Positions 33,201-41,779 of a stretch of 64,000 nucleotides of DNA are shown here, in pieces. The notes under the pieces are model-generated. The model did no database searches. It was not told the origin of the DNA and saw nothing but the letters and a program-made list of their open reading frames with translations. The position numbers and the translations under genes are program-made. The stretch is from contig CBDETN010000024.1 of assembly GCA_965242915.1 (NCBI GenBank), positions 62,001 through 126,000 on the forward strand, written 5' to 3'. The stretch comes from CAJXII01 sp965242915 (GTDB lineage: Bacteria > Campylobacterota > Campylobacteria > Campylobacterales > Arcobacteraceae). The stretch's first letter is position 1; each line of letters begins with the position of its first letter.

Positions 33201-34141
33201 AGAATTTAATAACTTTACTTTCAATTATCATAGTTTGTACCTCTCCGTTCTTTGGACAAATTGAAATAAGTTTGGCAAACATACTAGACCTTGACAAAAT
33301 GGATTATCAAATCTTTTGGGATATTCGATTTCCACGAACTACATTGGCTTTTTTTGTTGGCGGCATTTTAGCTCTAAGCGGGCTTATCTTTCAAACTATT
33401 TTTAGAAATCCTATGAGTACACCATTTACCCTTGGTGTTGCTTCAGGAGCAACACTTTTTACAGCTATTGGAATAGTTCTGGGCTTTGCATCTTTTATAT
33501 CTTTTTTTGCTTTTTTAGGAGCTATGCTTACTATTGTCATATTATTTATACTCTCATCAAGATTTCAAAAGAGTGAAACATCATCTTTACTTTTAGTTGG
33601 TATTGCTTTATCATTTTTTTACAGTGCTGCTTTGATGGTGCTGTTTTTTATCAGTGATTTACAAGAAAGTTATGAAATAGTTCGATTTACAATGGGAAGT
33701 TTAGATATAGTTGGCTTTGATGATGTTTATATTATGGCACTTACTGGTATTTTACTTTTAGTGCTTATATTAAGATACAAATATGAATTAAAATTATTAT
33801 TAACTTCATACCAATTTTCCCAGTTAAAAGGGATAAATGTAAAAAAAGTAAACTACACTCTGCTTTTAGCGGTTTCAATTGCTGTTGGAGTTGCTGTCAG
33901 TATCACAGGACCTATCGGATTTGTAGGTTTGATAGTACCGCATATCTTGAAAATAATATATAAACAAAGTGCTGAAAAGCTAATACTGCCAATATTCTTT
34001 TATGGTGGTGTATTCTTGGTATTTTGTGATATGATCGCACGAAATTTAGGAACAACTTCAGATATACCAATAGGTGTAGTTACCTCATTTTTAGGTGCGC
34101 CATTTTTTATATATTTGATTATTAACAAAAAGAAAGAATAA
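33197..34141 (+). CDS. btuC: Corrinoid ABC importer permease (FecCD family)
   Basis: A 314-aa polytopic protein with FecCD/BtuC motifs: WDIRFPRTTLAFFVGG, the LSGLIFQTIFRNP segment, TPFTLGVASGAT and the coupling region ITGPIGFVGLIVPHI. Eight to ten membrane helices predicted by eye. It completes btuB-F-D-C at the head of the cob operon. An ATGA overlap with the ATPase indicates coupling. Confidence 0.88.
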   Translation: MKNLITLLSIIIVCTSPFFGQIEISLANILDLDKMDYQIFWDIRFPRTTLAFFVGGILALSGLIFQTIFRNPMSTPFTLGVASGATLFTAIGIVLGFASFISFFAFLGAMLTIVILFILSSRFQKSETSSLLLVGIALSFFYSAALMVLFFISDLQESYEIVRFTMGSLDIVGFDDVYIMALTGILLLVLILRYKYELKLLLTSYQFSQLKGINVKKVNYTLLLAVSIAVGVAVSITGPIGFVGLIVPHILKIIYKQSAEKLILPIFFYGGVFLVFCDMIARNLGTTSDIPIGVVTSFLGAPFFIYLIINKKKE

Positions 34142-34145
34142 TTTT

Positions 34146-34925
34146 ATGAAGAACAAATTATATATCGTATCAAGTGGAGCTGGTGGATTAAACTATCTTA
34201 CACCTGAAGCAAAAGAGGCAATTAGTGATTGTGAAGTTGTAGTATCTTACAGCAAATATGCTAGAGAACTGGAGTCGATTTTAGATGGCAAAAAGCTTTA
34301 TACCTCTGGTATGACTCATGAAATTGATAGATGTGCTCAAGCAATCGAATATGCAAGAGAAGGAAAAATAACTTGCATTATTTCAAATGGAGATGCAAAT
34401 GTATTTGGAGTAGCTGCTGTAGTAGTTGAACTTATGGATGAAAAAGATTTATGGGAAGAAATAGAGATTATTTCACTTCCCGGGGTTACTTCATTTTTAG
34501 CAGCTGCATCAAAAGTAGGAGCACCGATATCTGGCGATTTTGCTGTAATTTCTTTATCTGATAAATTAATCAATATTGATTTAATTGATAAAAGAGTTAA
34601 GTTGGCTTTAGAAGGTGATTTTGTACTTGGGATTTATAATCCAAAATCTAGAAAACACTTCAAACCTTATCAAAACTTTCTAAAAGCTTTAGAAAAATAT
34701 GATGAGAGAATTGCTATTATTGCTTCTCATGTAGGTCGTGAAGAAAAAGAAAAAATAACTATTACAAATACAAAAGAATTAATCAGTAAAGATATTGAAA
34801 ATCCATTAATATCTATGTCAACATTAATTATAGTTGGTAATTCAAATACACACTTAACTAAAAATGGTTTGGTTTTAACTCCTAAAAGTTATTTAAATAA
34901 TGATGGAGTAGTAGATGCAATTTAA
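34146..34925 (+). CDS. cobJ: Precorrin-3B C17-methyltransferase-like protein
   Basis: A 259-aa tetrapyrrole methyltransferase with LYIVSSGAGG near the start, TSGMTHEIDRCAQAIEYA, the ISNGDANVFGVAAVV loop and LPGVTSFLAAASKVGAP. The SGMT and SGDA-like motifs fit CobJ/CbiH. It transfers a methyl from SAM to C17 with ring contraction in corrin synthesis. It is the only early-pathway enzyme in this operon; others may lie elsewhere in the genome. Confidence 0.85.
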   Translation: MKNKLYIVSSGAGGLNYLTPEAKEAISDCEVVVSYSKYARELESILDGKKLYTSGMTHEIDRCAQAIEYAREGKITCIISNGDANVFGVAAVVVELMDEKDLWEEIEIISLPGVTSFLAAASKVGAPISGDFAVISLSDKLINIDLIDKRVKLALEGDFVLGIYNPKSRKHFKPYQNFLKALEKYDERIAIIASHVGREEKEKITITNTKELISKDIENPLISMSTLIIVGNSNTHLTKNGLVLTPKSYLNNDGVVDAI

Positions 34926-35067
34926 TAAAAAACAATCACAAATTTTAAACGATATTATCATAGCAAGAAGAGATATAAGAGGTAATAAGTTATTAGATTC
35001 ACCAGAATTAGAAACGATAAAATGGAATAAAAAAATGAATATAAAAACAACAGTAAGTTATATTTAA
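34915..35067 (+). pseudogene. BluB-like N-terminal remnant
   Basis: A 50-codon frame overlapping the cobJ stop. Its first half, with LNDIIIARRDIRG, resembles the N-terminus of BluB (5,6-dimethylbenzimidazole synthase, typically ~200 aa with a RRDxR motif), but the FMN-binding remainder is absent. After ~30 residues the sequence becomes unrelated and stops. Location between cobJ and cobT supports a cobalamin-related origin. It may be a degraded gene or a short unrelated peptide. Confidence 0.45.
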
Positions 35068-35076
35068 AGGATTAGT

Positions 35077-35181
35077 TTGGAAAATATGCAAAATGAATTA
35101 ATAAGCTTTGGTATGATTACAGCTGTAGTCTTACTACTAGCTTGGTTTACAAAAAAAATAGAAAATAGAGGAAAAGATTAA
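35077..35181 (+). CDS. Small single-helix membrane peptide
   Basis: A 34-codon frame from TTG (AAAGG 6 bp upstream; an alternative ATG at 35086), with one hydrophobic helix (GMITAVVLLLAWF) followed by a Lys-rich end. It stops 1 bp before cobT, in the manner of a genuine operon gene. Not recognised; could be a small subunit or regulator of corrinoid handling. Confidence 0.45.
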   Translation: MENMQNELISFGMITAVVLLLAWFTKKIENRGKD

Positions 35182-35182
35182 T

Positions 35183-36244
35183 ATGATAAAAAATATAACA
35201 GGAAAGATTGATTTTATTGAAAGCTTGCGAGGTAAAAAAGCTACTTTTATGTTAGCTATCAGCAATACCGCAACAGCCGCTATAGATGGTATTACACAAG
35301 CAGGAATTCCTGGAAAAATATATCTTACACCTACGCTTGATTGTGAGTTTTTATGCAGCGGAGAAGTGAGGAGTCTTGATATTATTGCCGAAACTCCAAA
35401 AGGTGTACCTACTCCTGCTCTTATTACCCGTGCGGTACACTTACTTAATCCTTACGGGGATATTGAAATACTTAATTTAGGTCTTGAAGTTGAACCAAAA
35501 CTTGACTATTTTAAAATACATAATTTTGATATGAAACCAAGTGAATCAATTGATATCGGGGCAAATATAGATGCTTTAGCTTTATTTGAAAAAGCTGTGG
35601 AGTTTGGTAAAAATTATAAATGTAAAAATGATTATATTATTTTGGCAGAATCAGTGCCAGGCGGAACAACAACTGCATATGCTACAGCAAAAGCACTTGG
35701 GTATGATTGTGATGGTAAATTCTCAAGCAGTTTTAAAGAACAACCTGATTCTATCAAAGAAAAAACTATACAAAAAGCTTTAGAAAATATAAAAGATAAA
35801 CAAGATTTATTTGAAATAATTGGTAGTGTGAGTGATAATATGTTGATATTTAATGCCGGGTTTATTTTAGGAAGTGCTTATAATCAAACTAAAATAGTTT
35901 TAGCAGGAGGTACTCAGATGGCTGCTGTACTATTACTGGTAAATTCAATAGTAAACCATATGGGTGCTAAATTAGAAAGCGGCAATATATCTCTTTGTAC
36001 TACTTCTTGGGTGGTTAATGATAATAATAGTGATTTAAAAGGATTGCTTGAGATGTTAGATTTTGATATAAATAGTTATTATGCTGATTTTGATTTCTCT
36101 GCTTCTAATCACCCTGCCCTAAAACTATATGATGAAGGTGAAGCAAAAGAAGGTGTAGGTGCTGGCGGTGCTTTGATGTATGGATTTTTAAATGGGTTGA
36201 ATAAAGCGCAAATTACTAGAAAAGTGGAAGAATTTTTAGGTTAA
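35183..36244 (+). CDS. cobT: Nicotinate-nucleotide:dimethylbenzimidazole phosphoribosyltransferase family
   Basis: A 353-aa protein of the archaeal-like CobT subfamily: TFMLAISNTATAAIDGITQA, AESVPGGTTTAYATAKALG and VLAGGTQMAAVLLL. It activates the lower-ligand base as its alpha-riboside phosphate for cobalamin assembly. Neighbours cobU, cobC, cbiB and cobS support the call. It lies 4 bp before cobU. Confidence 0.88.
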   Translation: MIKNITGKIDFIESLRGKKATFMLAISNTATAAIDGITQAGIPGKIYLTPTLDCEFLCSGEVRSLDIIAETPKGVPTPALITRAVHLLNPYGDIEILNLGLEVEPKLDYFKIHNFDMKPSESIDIGANIDALALFEKAVEFGKNYKCKNDYIILAESVPGGTTTAYATAKALGYDCDGKFSSSFKEQPDSIKEKTIQKALENIKDKQDLFEIIGSVSDNMLIFNAGFILGSAYNQTKIVLAGGTQMAAVLLLVNSIVNHMGAKLESGNISLCTTSWVVNDNNSDLKGLLEMLDFDINSYYADFDFSASNHPALKLYDEGEAKEGVGAGGALMYGFLNGLNKAQITRKVEEFLG

Positions 36245-36248
36245 TCAA

Positions 36249-36743
36249 ATGAAGATCTTATATTTTGGTGGACAAAAGAGTGGTAAATCTAAACTGGCTG
36301 AACTTAAAGCTTTAGAGTTAGCCAAAGATGATAAGCCTTTTTATATCGCAACATATAATGACAGTTTTAAAGATGATGAGATGTCACTTAGGATTAATAC
36401 TCATCAAAATCAACGAACCAATAAGTTTAATACTATTGAAGAGCAGTTTGATTTACCAAAAGTTATAAAATCAAATGAAACTTATTTGGTAGATTGTATC
36501 TCTATGTGGATTTTAAATAATCTTGAAAGTAGTGAAGATAAGTTATTGGAACAAATTGAACAACTTTCACATACAAATGCCAATATTGTATTTGTTTTAA
36601 ATGATGTAAACAGCGGTGTAATTCCTTTTGATAAAGAAAGTAGAAAGTTTGTGGATTTAACTGGAGTTGCAGGACAAAAGTTAGCTTCTATTTGTAATGA
36701 AGTCTATGAAGTTAAATTAGGTATTGGTGTAAGAATAAAATGA
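36249..36743 (+). CDS. cobU: Adenosylcobinamide kinase/guanylyltransferase
   Basis: A 164-aa protein with P-loop GGQKSGKSK at the very N-terminus, the IATYNDSFKDDEM segment with the following HQNQR motif, and VDCISMWILNN; the family motifs for CobU/CobP. It phosphorylates adenosylcobinamide and transfers GMP to it. It overlaps the aminotransferase gene by 4 bp. Confidence 0.9.
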   Translation: MKILYFGGQKSGKSKLAELKALELAKDDKPFYIATYNDSFKDDEMSLRINTHQNQRTNKFNTIEEQFDLPKVIKSNETYLVDCISMWILNNLESSEDKLLEQIEQLSHTNANIVFVLNDVNSGVIPFDKESRKFVDLTGVAGQKLASICNEVYEVKLGIGVRIK

Positions 36744-37801
36744 TGAAACGAAGTGGAATTCAGCTTGCTGCACCTAAGTTCGCTCATGGTGGAGATATAA
36801 AAGGATATGCAAAAAGTATCAATTGTGATGTTAGTGAAGTGATCGATCTATCTTCAAATATAAATTTTATTAAACCAAATATAAAAACTGATTTTAATAA
36901 GCTTGATATATCTTTTTATCCTTCTTATGATGATATTTACAGCAATATTGCACAACTTTATAAAGTTAAAGCTCACCAAATGGAACTTTTTAATGGCGGC
37001 AGCAGTGCTATTTTTACTTTATTTGACAGCTTAAAGTTAAAGCATTGTACTATTTATTCTCCTGCTTATTTGGAGTATAAAAAGGCAAGTGAGATTTTTA
37101 ATTATAAATTACATAAAATCAATAGATTTAATGATATTTACCAAAAAGTTAAACAAAACTCTTTAGTAGTATTTGTAAATCCATCTACTCCAGATGGCAA
37201 ATATTATGATTTAAAGAAGTTATTTAAAATATGGGAAAAAGCAAATGCTACAGTTTTGGTTGATGAATCATTTTTGCAGTTTGGCGGGGGTAAATCTGTA
37301 ATTAAAAACTTGAAAAGTTATAAAAAGTTATATATTTTAAAATCAATGACCAAAATTTACAGTAGTGCCGGTATCCGTGTAGGCACCCTGCTTTCAAATA
37401 AAAGGAATATTGAAAAGTTACGGCAAAATCAACCTATGTGGAAATTATCTCAGTTTGATATTACATATTTACAGGAAGCTTTAAAAGATAAAGAATTTAT
37501 AAAAAAATCATTAAAAGTAAATGATAAATGTAAAATATATTTGCAAAATATATTAAAAGAATCACCACTATTTAAAAAAGTATTTAAAAGTGACGCAAAC
37601 TTTATATTAGTGCAATTAAAAAGCCTAAGTGCCTCGTCATTACAAGAACAGTTAAAGCTTTATAAAATAATGGTACGAGACTGTAGTAATTTTGACTTCT
37701 TAGATGAAAGTCATGTAAGAATCGCAGTTAAAGAAAAGTCTAAATTAAAAGTTTTAAAACTTGCATTGAAAAGAATCAATGCAAATAATATGGCAAATTG
37801 A
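36740..37801 (+). CDS. cobC: CobC/CobD-type PLP enzyme (L-threonine-phosphate decarboxylase-like)
   Basis: A 353-aa fold-type I aminotransferase of the HisC/CobD group. It starts with AHGGDIKGYAKS and DLSSNINF, has FNGGSSAIFTLFD for cofactor phosphate contacts and the PLP-lysine motif KSMTKIYSSAGIRVG. In cobalamin synthesis this family makes the aminopropanol arm. The stop codon is the TGA of the TGACATACTTTTT element that opens the inserted island. Confidence 0.87.
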   Translation: MMKRSGIQLAAPKFAHGGDIKGYAKSINCDVSEVIDLSSNINFIKPNIKTDFNKLDISFYPSYDDIYSNIAQLYKVKAHQMELFNGGSSAIFTLFDSLKLKHCTIYSPAYLEYKKASEIFNYKLHKINRFNDIYQKVKQNSLVVFVNPSTPDGKYYDLKKLFKIWEKANATVLVDESFLQFGGGKSVIKNLKSYKKLYILKSMTKIYSSAGIRVGTLLSNKRNIEKLRQNQPMWKLSQFDITYLQEALKDKEFIKKSLKVNDKCKIYLQNILKESPLFKKVFKSDANFILVQLKSLSASSLQEQLKLYKIMVRDCSNFDFLDESHVRIAVKEKSKLKVLKLALKRINANNMAN

Positions 37802-37811
37802 CATACTTTTT
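37799..37811 (+). repeat. Island element TGACATACTTTTT, copy 1
   Basis: The TGA is the cobC stop. A TATGCT -10-like box follows (about 24 bp after TGACA) before the SWIM-domain gene. Near-identical elements occur at 40392 and 41308. Probably a shared promoter-bearing spacer of the island genes or an insertion junction. Confidence 0.5.
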
Positions 37812-37862
37812 AATAAAAATAGAAAACTATGCTAAAATTAAAAAAACTAAAAAAGAGAAGCT

Positions 37863-39494
37863 ATGAATATTTATGATACAGATATAAAAAATTTAACTTG
37901 TAGTTGTGAAGATTGGAAACAAGAAAGAGTTAATTACCCTATAAATGACCCTAGAAGATTATGTAAACATATTATAAATAAGTTTGATATTGATAATCTT
38001 CCTGATGAAATAAAATATTTTAGAGAAGCAATTAATTTTTATAAAATCAAAGAGTGGGGATTTAAAAAAGATTTTGAGAAAATAATAAAGTTACCAATAA
38101 ATAATTTAAGAATACTTTTTAGTTACCAATGGATGAATGTTTATGATAAAAATGGAAATGAATTTGGTTTTCTTATAGAGCAGTCGTCAAATAATATGAT
38201 TTGGGCAAAAAATAAAAAACCAAAAGGCTATTATGAAGTTGAAGATTATTTTAAAACGAAGAAAATAGGCATACCTACTAAATTACTTAAAAAAGAAAAG
38301 ATTGACTTAATAAATTTTATCAAAGATAAGATACCTAATAAAAAAGATTACTACATAACTATTGTGGAAGATCAATATTTGCCAACTCCTGATGGAATTT
38401 ATTATTGGTATGAAGAATCATTAACTAAAGAACTAACTGAATCATCTATCCCTCCTTATTGCAAAGAAGATGATATTAAAGATATTAAAGTAAAGCATAA
38501 TATCATTATTATAAATATGTATTTTAGTGAAAATTTGATTTTTTATAGAGACCTTGAAATTATTAATAGAGTTAAAAAAAATCAACTTATAAACGAACAA
38601 AAAATATTAGAGAAAACTAATAAAAAAATAGAAAAACAAAAACAAATATTAGAGAATGAAAAAAAAGTTGCATTAGAAAAAGGTTATTTGCTTTCATATG
38701 ACTACAAAGATGATGATTTTGAATTAACTAGCACAGGAGAATATCAAAGTCAATATTGGGATAAAAAAGATAAAATAATGTCTACATATGATACAAGTAC
38801 AAATTTACTTAAAGCATTTGACACAAGTTTAACAACCGCAAAATTCCATAGTGAACTTAAAAGTCTTGGAATGATAATTAAAGATAAGAAACTTAATTTA
38901 GGCGATTGGATAATCAAGAATAATGGTTTGAAATATGGTATAAATTTAGAAAAAGATTCACAATATATGCATAGTAATATTCCTCGTTGGTATATTGCTA
39001 GTATATTTAGTAAGAAAAATTCTGAGTTAATAAATAAAACTCATAAAGTTAAAATGACCAAAATGTTATGGAAAAAAGATTCTTTTGAAAACTTATTAAA
39101 TATTATGGAAGAATCAATAAAACAAACCATTACTCAAACAAATGTAAAGAAAAGTGTGATAAAAGAAAAACATGAAGAAAGAGAAAAATGGCTTAAAAAT
39201 ATTAAATGTCCATATTGTGATTCTAAAAATATACATAAAAAGGACAAAAGACAAAGAAAAGAATTTAAAGTACAAAGATATCAATGTATGGATTGTAAAA
39301 AAATATTTCAAGAGAAAATTGAGGAAGTTATAAAAATGGATGAATTAAATTCAGATGATGTAATGAATAATATATCTTCATCAGTAACTCAGAAAATATT
39401 AATAAATGAATCTAAAGAAGATAATATTATAGAAGAAAAAGAAACTCAACAAATGAATATATTTAAAAAAGTATTTAATTTTTTAAATAAGTAG
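37863..39494 (+). CDS. SWIM-type and zinc-ribbon protein, function unknown
   Basis: A 543-aa, Lys-rich protein. Residues ~12-40 show the C-x-C ... C-x-H pattern of a SWIM zinc finger (CSCEDW through LCKH). Residues ~440-485 hold a four-Cys zinc ribbon (CPYCDSK ... CMDCKKIF) like those of IS1-type InsA and other DNA-binding proteins. The middle contains a charged coiled-coil stretch (~225-275). Two zinc modules suggest nucleic-acid binding. First gene of the island splitting the cob operon; a defence or mobile-element role is inference only. Confidence 0.65.
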   Translation: MNIYDTDIKNLTCSCEDWKQERVNYPINDPRRLCKHIINKFDIDNLPDEIKYFREAINFYKIKEWGFKKDFEKIIKLPINNLRILFSYQWMNVYDKNGNEFGFLIEQSSNNMIWAKNKKPKGYYEVEDYFKTKKIGIPTKLLKKEKIDLINFIKDKIPNKKDYYITIVEDQYLPTPDGIYYWYEESLTKELTESSIPPYCKEDDIKDIKVKHNIIIINMYFSENLIFYRDLEIINRVKKNQLINEQKILEKTNKKIEKQKQILENEKKVALEKGYLLSYDYKDDDFELTSTGEYQSQYWDKKDKIMSTYDTSTNLLKAFDTSLTTAKFHSELKSLGMIIKDKKLNLGDWIIKNNGLKYGINLEKDSQYMHSNIPRWYIASIFSKKNSELINKTHKVKMTKMLWKKDSFENLLNIMEESIKQTITQTNVKKSVIKEKHEEREKWLKNIKCPYCDSKNIHKKDKRQRKEFKVQRYQCMDCKKIFQEKIEEVIKMDELNSDDVMNNISSSVTQKILINESKEDNIIEEKETQQMNIFKKVFNFLNK

Positions 39495-39526
39495 AGTATG
39501 TATGATTTTTGATAGGATGATAGAAG

Positions 39527-40378
39527 ATGAAACTTTATAAATACATAAGTATTGATGATAATGATGTGGATGCTGTGATTGAAAGTATTCTTCAGGATAA
39601 TTTAATTAAATTTACTCAAGCAAAATATTTTAATGACCAGTTTGAATTAAAACCTCATATTCAAAAAATTGCTAATAATATAGATGAATTAAAAAGAATG
39701 TTAAATTCTAAAGTACCAGAAGAATATGGTGAATTATATAAAAAAAGTGGTATGTTTCAAATAAAGTTTAATAATATTACTTTAGATGTAAATGATAAGA
39801 CATTAAAAGATGTAATGAATAGTCAAAGATGTAAAAAGCTTATTAATAATAAATTGAATAAAGAAATGAGTAATAAAATTGGGTTAATATCTTTAACTAC
39901 CAAGAAAAATAATCTTTTAATGTGGGCTCACTATGCAAGTTCACATAAAGGTTTTGTTATTCAATTTGACCATAAAAATGATTTCTTTAAGACTAGAACT
40001 TATCTGAATAAAGAGAATATAGAAAATGAAATTTATTTACAAAAAGTAAATTATGATAAAGATAGACCAAGTGAATGTTTATATACACTTGATAAACAAT
40101 CTACATTATTTACAAAAAGTAAAGAATGGAAATATGAAAAAGAGTATAGAATGATTATGCCACTTGAAAAAATAGGTTTAAATGAAAAAAGCTTATATTT
40201 AGAAAAATTTCCAGCAAATATGATAAAAGCCATTTATCTTGGATGTAATATGAAGAAGAGAAATAAGGATACAATTATCAGTATAATAAAAGATAAAGAA
40301 ATATTAAAAAATGTACAAGTTTATGATAGTCATATTTCTGATAAATATTATAAACTAAATTTTAAGAGAATTTTATAA
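39527..40378 (+). CDS. DUF2971 family protein
   Basis: A 283-aa protein with the family's features: LYKYISID start, a TQAKYFNDQFEL segment, LMWAHYASSHKGFVIQFD, and EWKYEKEYRM with IKAIYLGC near the end. DUF2971 proteins are common in accessory and defence regions; biochemical activity unknown to me. GATAGAAGATG supplies a weak ribosome site. It is followed by a second TGACATACTTTTT element. Confidence 0.8.
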   Translation: MKLYKYISIDDNDVDAVIESILQDNLIKFTQAKYFNDQFELKPHIQKIANNIDELKRMLNSKVPEEYGELYKKSGMFQIKFNNITLDVNDKTLKDVMNSQRCKKLINNKLNKEMSNKIGLISLTTKKNNLLMWAHYASSHKGFVIQFDHKNDFFKTRTYLNKENIENEIYLQKVNYDKDRPSECLYTLDKQSTLFTKSKEWKYEKEYRMIMPLEKIGLNEKSLYLEKFPANMIKAIYLGCNMKKRNKDTIISIIKDKEILKNVQVYDSHISDKYYKLNFKRIL

Positions 40379-40391
40379 AAATATTACAAAA

Positions 40392-40436
40392 TGACATACT
40401 TTTTAAGAAAATAAATTTTTAATGCTATGATATGTG
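40392..40436 (+). repeat. Island element, copy 2, with promoter upstream of dinD
   Basis: TGACATACTTTTT followed ~29 bp after TGACA by TATGAT, a -10-like box. About 45 bp align closely with 41308-41350. AAAAGG at 40445-40450 serves the dinD TTG start. Confidence 0.5.
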
Positions 40437-40458
40437 ACATTATAAAAAGGATTGACTT

Positions 40459-41310
40459 TTGGAACTAACAACTATAAATACACTAACTAGTAATTTTGAA
40501 TCTGCTTCAAATAAAACAGAGGAAGATATTGAATTTTGGTTTGCAAGAGATTTACAACAACTTTTAGGCTATACAAAATGGGATAACTTTAAGAATGTTA
40601 TATTAAAAGCAAAAACAGCTTGTGAAATATCAGAACAAAATATTTCAGATCATTTTGCCGATGTCGGGAAAACGATACTGATGCCTAAAAATGCTACTAA
40701 AGAGATAGATGATATTATGCTTACAAGATATGCTTGTTATCTAATAGCACAAAATGGAGATAGTAAAAAAGAACAAATAGCATTTGCACAAACATATTTT
40801 GCAGTTCAAACAAGAAAAGCAGAACTAATAGAACAAAGAATATTAGAATTTGAAAGAGTACAATCTCGTATTAAACTATCTCAAACAGAAAAAGAGTTAT
40901 CCAAAGTCATATTTGAACAAACTGGAAAAAATGAAAATTTTGCATTTATCCGTAGTAAAGGAGATAAAGCATTATTTAATCACACTACACAAGAGATGAA
41001 AAATAAATGGGGAATAACTAAAACTAAACCTTTAGCTGATTTTATGCCAACAATTCTTTTAAAAGCAAAAGATTTTGCTACTGAAATTACTATTTATAAT
41101 GCAAAAGAAAAGCAGATGAATAGTGAAAATGAAATTTCTACTGAACATATTATAAATAATAAAGCTGTTCGTGATACATTGCTTTCAAGAGGAATAGTTC
41201 CTGAAAAGGTAAAGCCAGAAGAGGATATTAAAAAAATTGAGAGAAAATTAAATAGTGAAGCTAAAAAAACATTGCAAAGTAAAGATAAATTAAGTAGTAT
41301 TAGAAAATGA
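40459..41310 (+). CDS. dinD: DNA damage-inducible protein D-like
   Basis: A 283-aa protein starting at TTG (AAAAGG 8 bp upstream). It contains an EFWFARDLQQLLGYTKW motif (BRO/P63C-like DNA-binding type), DIMLTRYACYLIAQNGDSKK and AFAQTYFAVQTRKAE, all typical of DinD. E. coli DinD is LexA-regulated and affects RecA filaments; no LexA box is evident here. The stop TGA is the first three bases of the next TGACATACTTTT element. Confidence 0.88.
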   Translation: MELTTINTLTSNFESASNKTEEDIEFWFARDLQQLLGYTKWDNFKNVILKAKTACEISEQNISDHFADVGKTILMPKNATKEIDDIMLTRYACYLIAQNGDSKKEQIAFAQTYFAVQTRKAELIEQRILEFERVQSRIKLSQTEKELSKVIFEQTGKNENFAFIRSKGDKALFNHTTQEMKNKWGITKTKPLADFMPTILLKAKDFATEITIYNAKEKQMNSENEISTEHIINNKAVRDTLLSRGIVPEKVKPEEDIKKIERKLNSEAKKTLQSKDKLSSIRK

Positions 41311-41350
41311 CATACTTTTCAACAAACCAAATTTTTAATACTATGATATA
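41308..41350 (+). repeat. Island element, copy 3, with promoter upstream of the DUF1016 gene
   Basis: TGACATACTTTTC, its TGA used as the dinD stop, then TATGAT about 29 bp after TGACA; close match to 40392-40436. AAAGGAGA at 41359-41366 is the ribosome site. Confidence 0.5.
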
Positions 41351-41373
41351 TAAAAATAAAGGAGATAAATATA

Positions 41374-41778
41374 ATGAGTAAAACTTTAATCAATCAAAAT
41401 TTTAATGAAATCCTAATAACAATACAAAATTCAAAACAAAAAGCACTAAAGCAAGTAAATAGTGTACTTATAGAACTTTACTGGCATATAGGTAAATATA
41501 TCTCAACTAAAACTATAAAAGAAAATTGGGGTAAAGGTGTAGTTAAAGAGTTAGCAGAGTATATTAAAGTACAAGATATTACACTTAAAGGTTTTAGTGA
41601 TAAAAATCTTTGGAGAATGAAACAGTTTTATGAGGCATATAAGGAAAATAAGAAACTCTCGGCACTGCTGAGAGAATTATCATGGACAAATAATTTATTT
41701 ATATTATCTGCTTCAAAGTCTGATATAAAAAGAGAATTTTATCTTAACTTATCTATTAATGAAGGAATATATAAATAA
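41374..41778 (+). pseudogene. Truncated DUF1016 (YhcG-like) N-terminal domain
   Basis: A 134-aa protein with the DUF1016 N-terminal domain: ALKQVNSVLIELYWHIGKYIS, KENWGKGVVKELAEYI, GFSDKNLWRMKQFYEAY, LRELSWTNN. Complete family members are ~340 aa with a C-terminal PD-(D/E)xK nuclease domain, absent here. The frame ends 1 bp before the RhuM-family start, so the nuclease half was probably lost when rhuM was joined. It might still act as a DNA-binding fragment. Confidence 0.75.
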
Positions 41779-41779
41779 A

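Noticed and set aside
40051..40233. Short antisense ORFs in the accessory island and housekeeping genes
   Set aside because: They lie fully inside well-supported genes on the other strand and show no recognisable motif.
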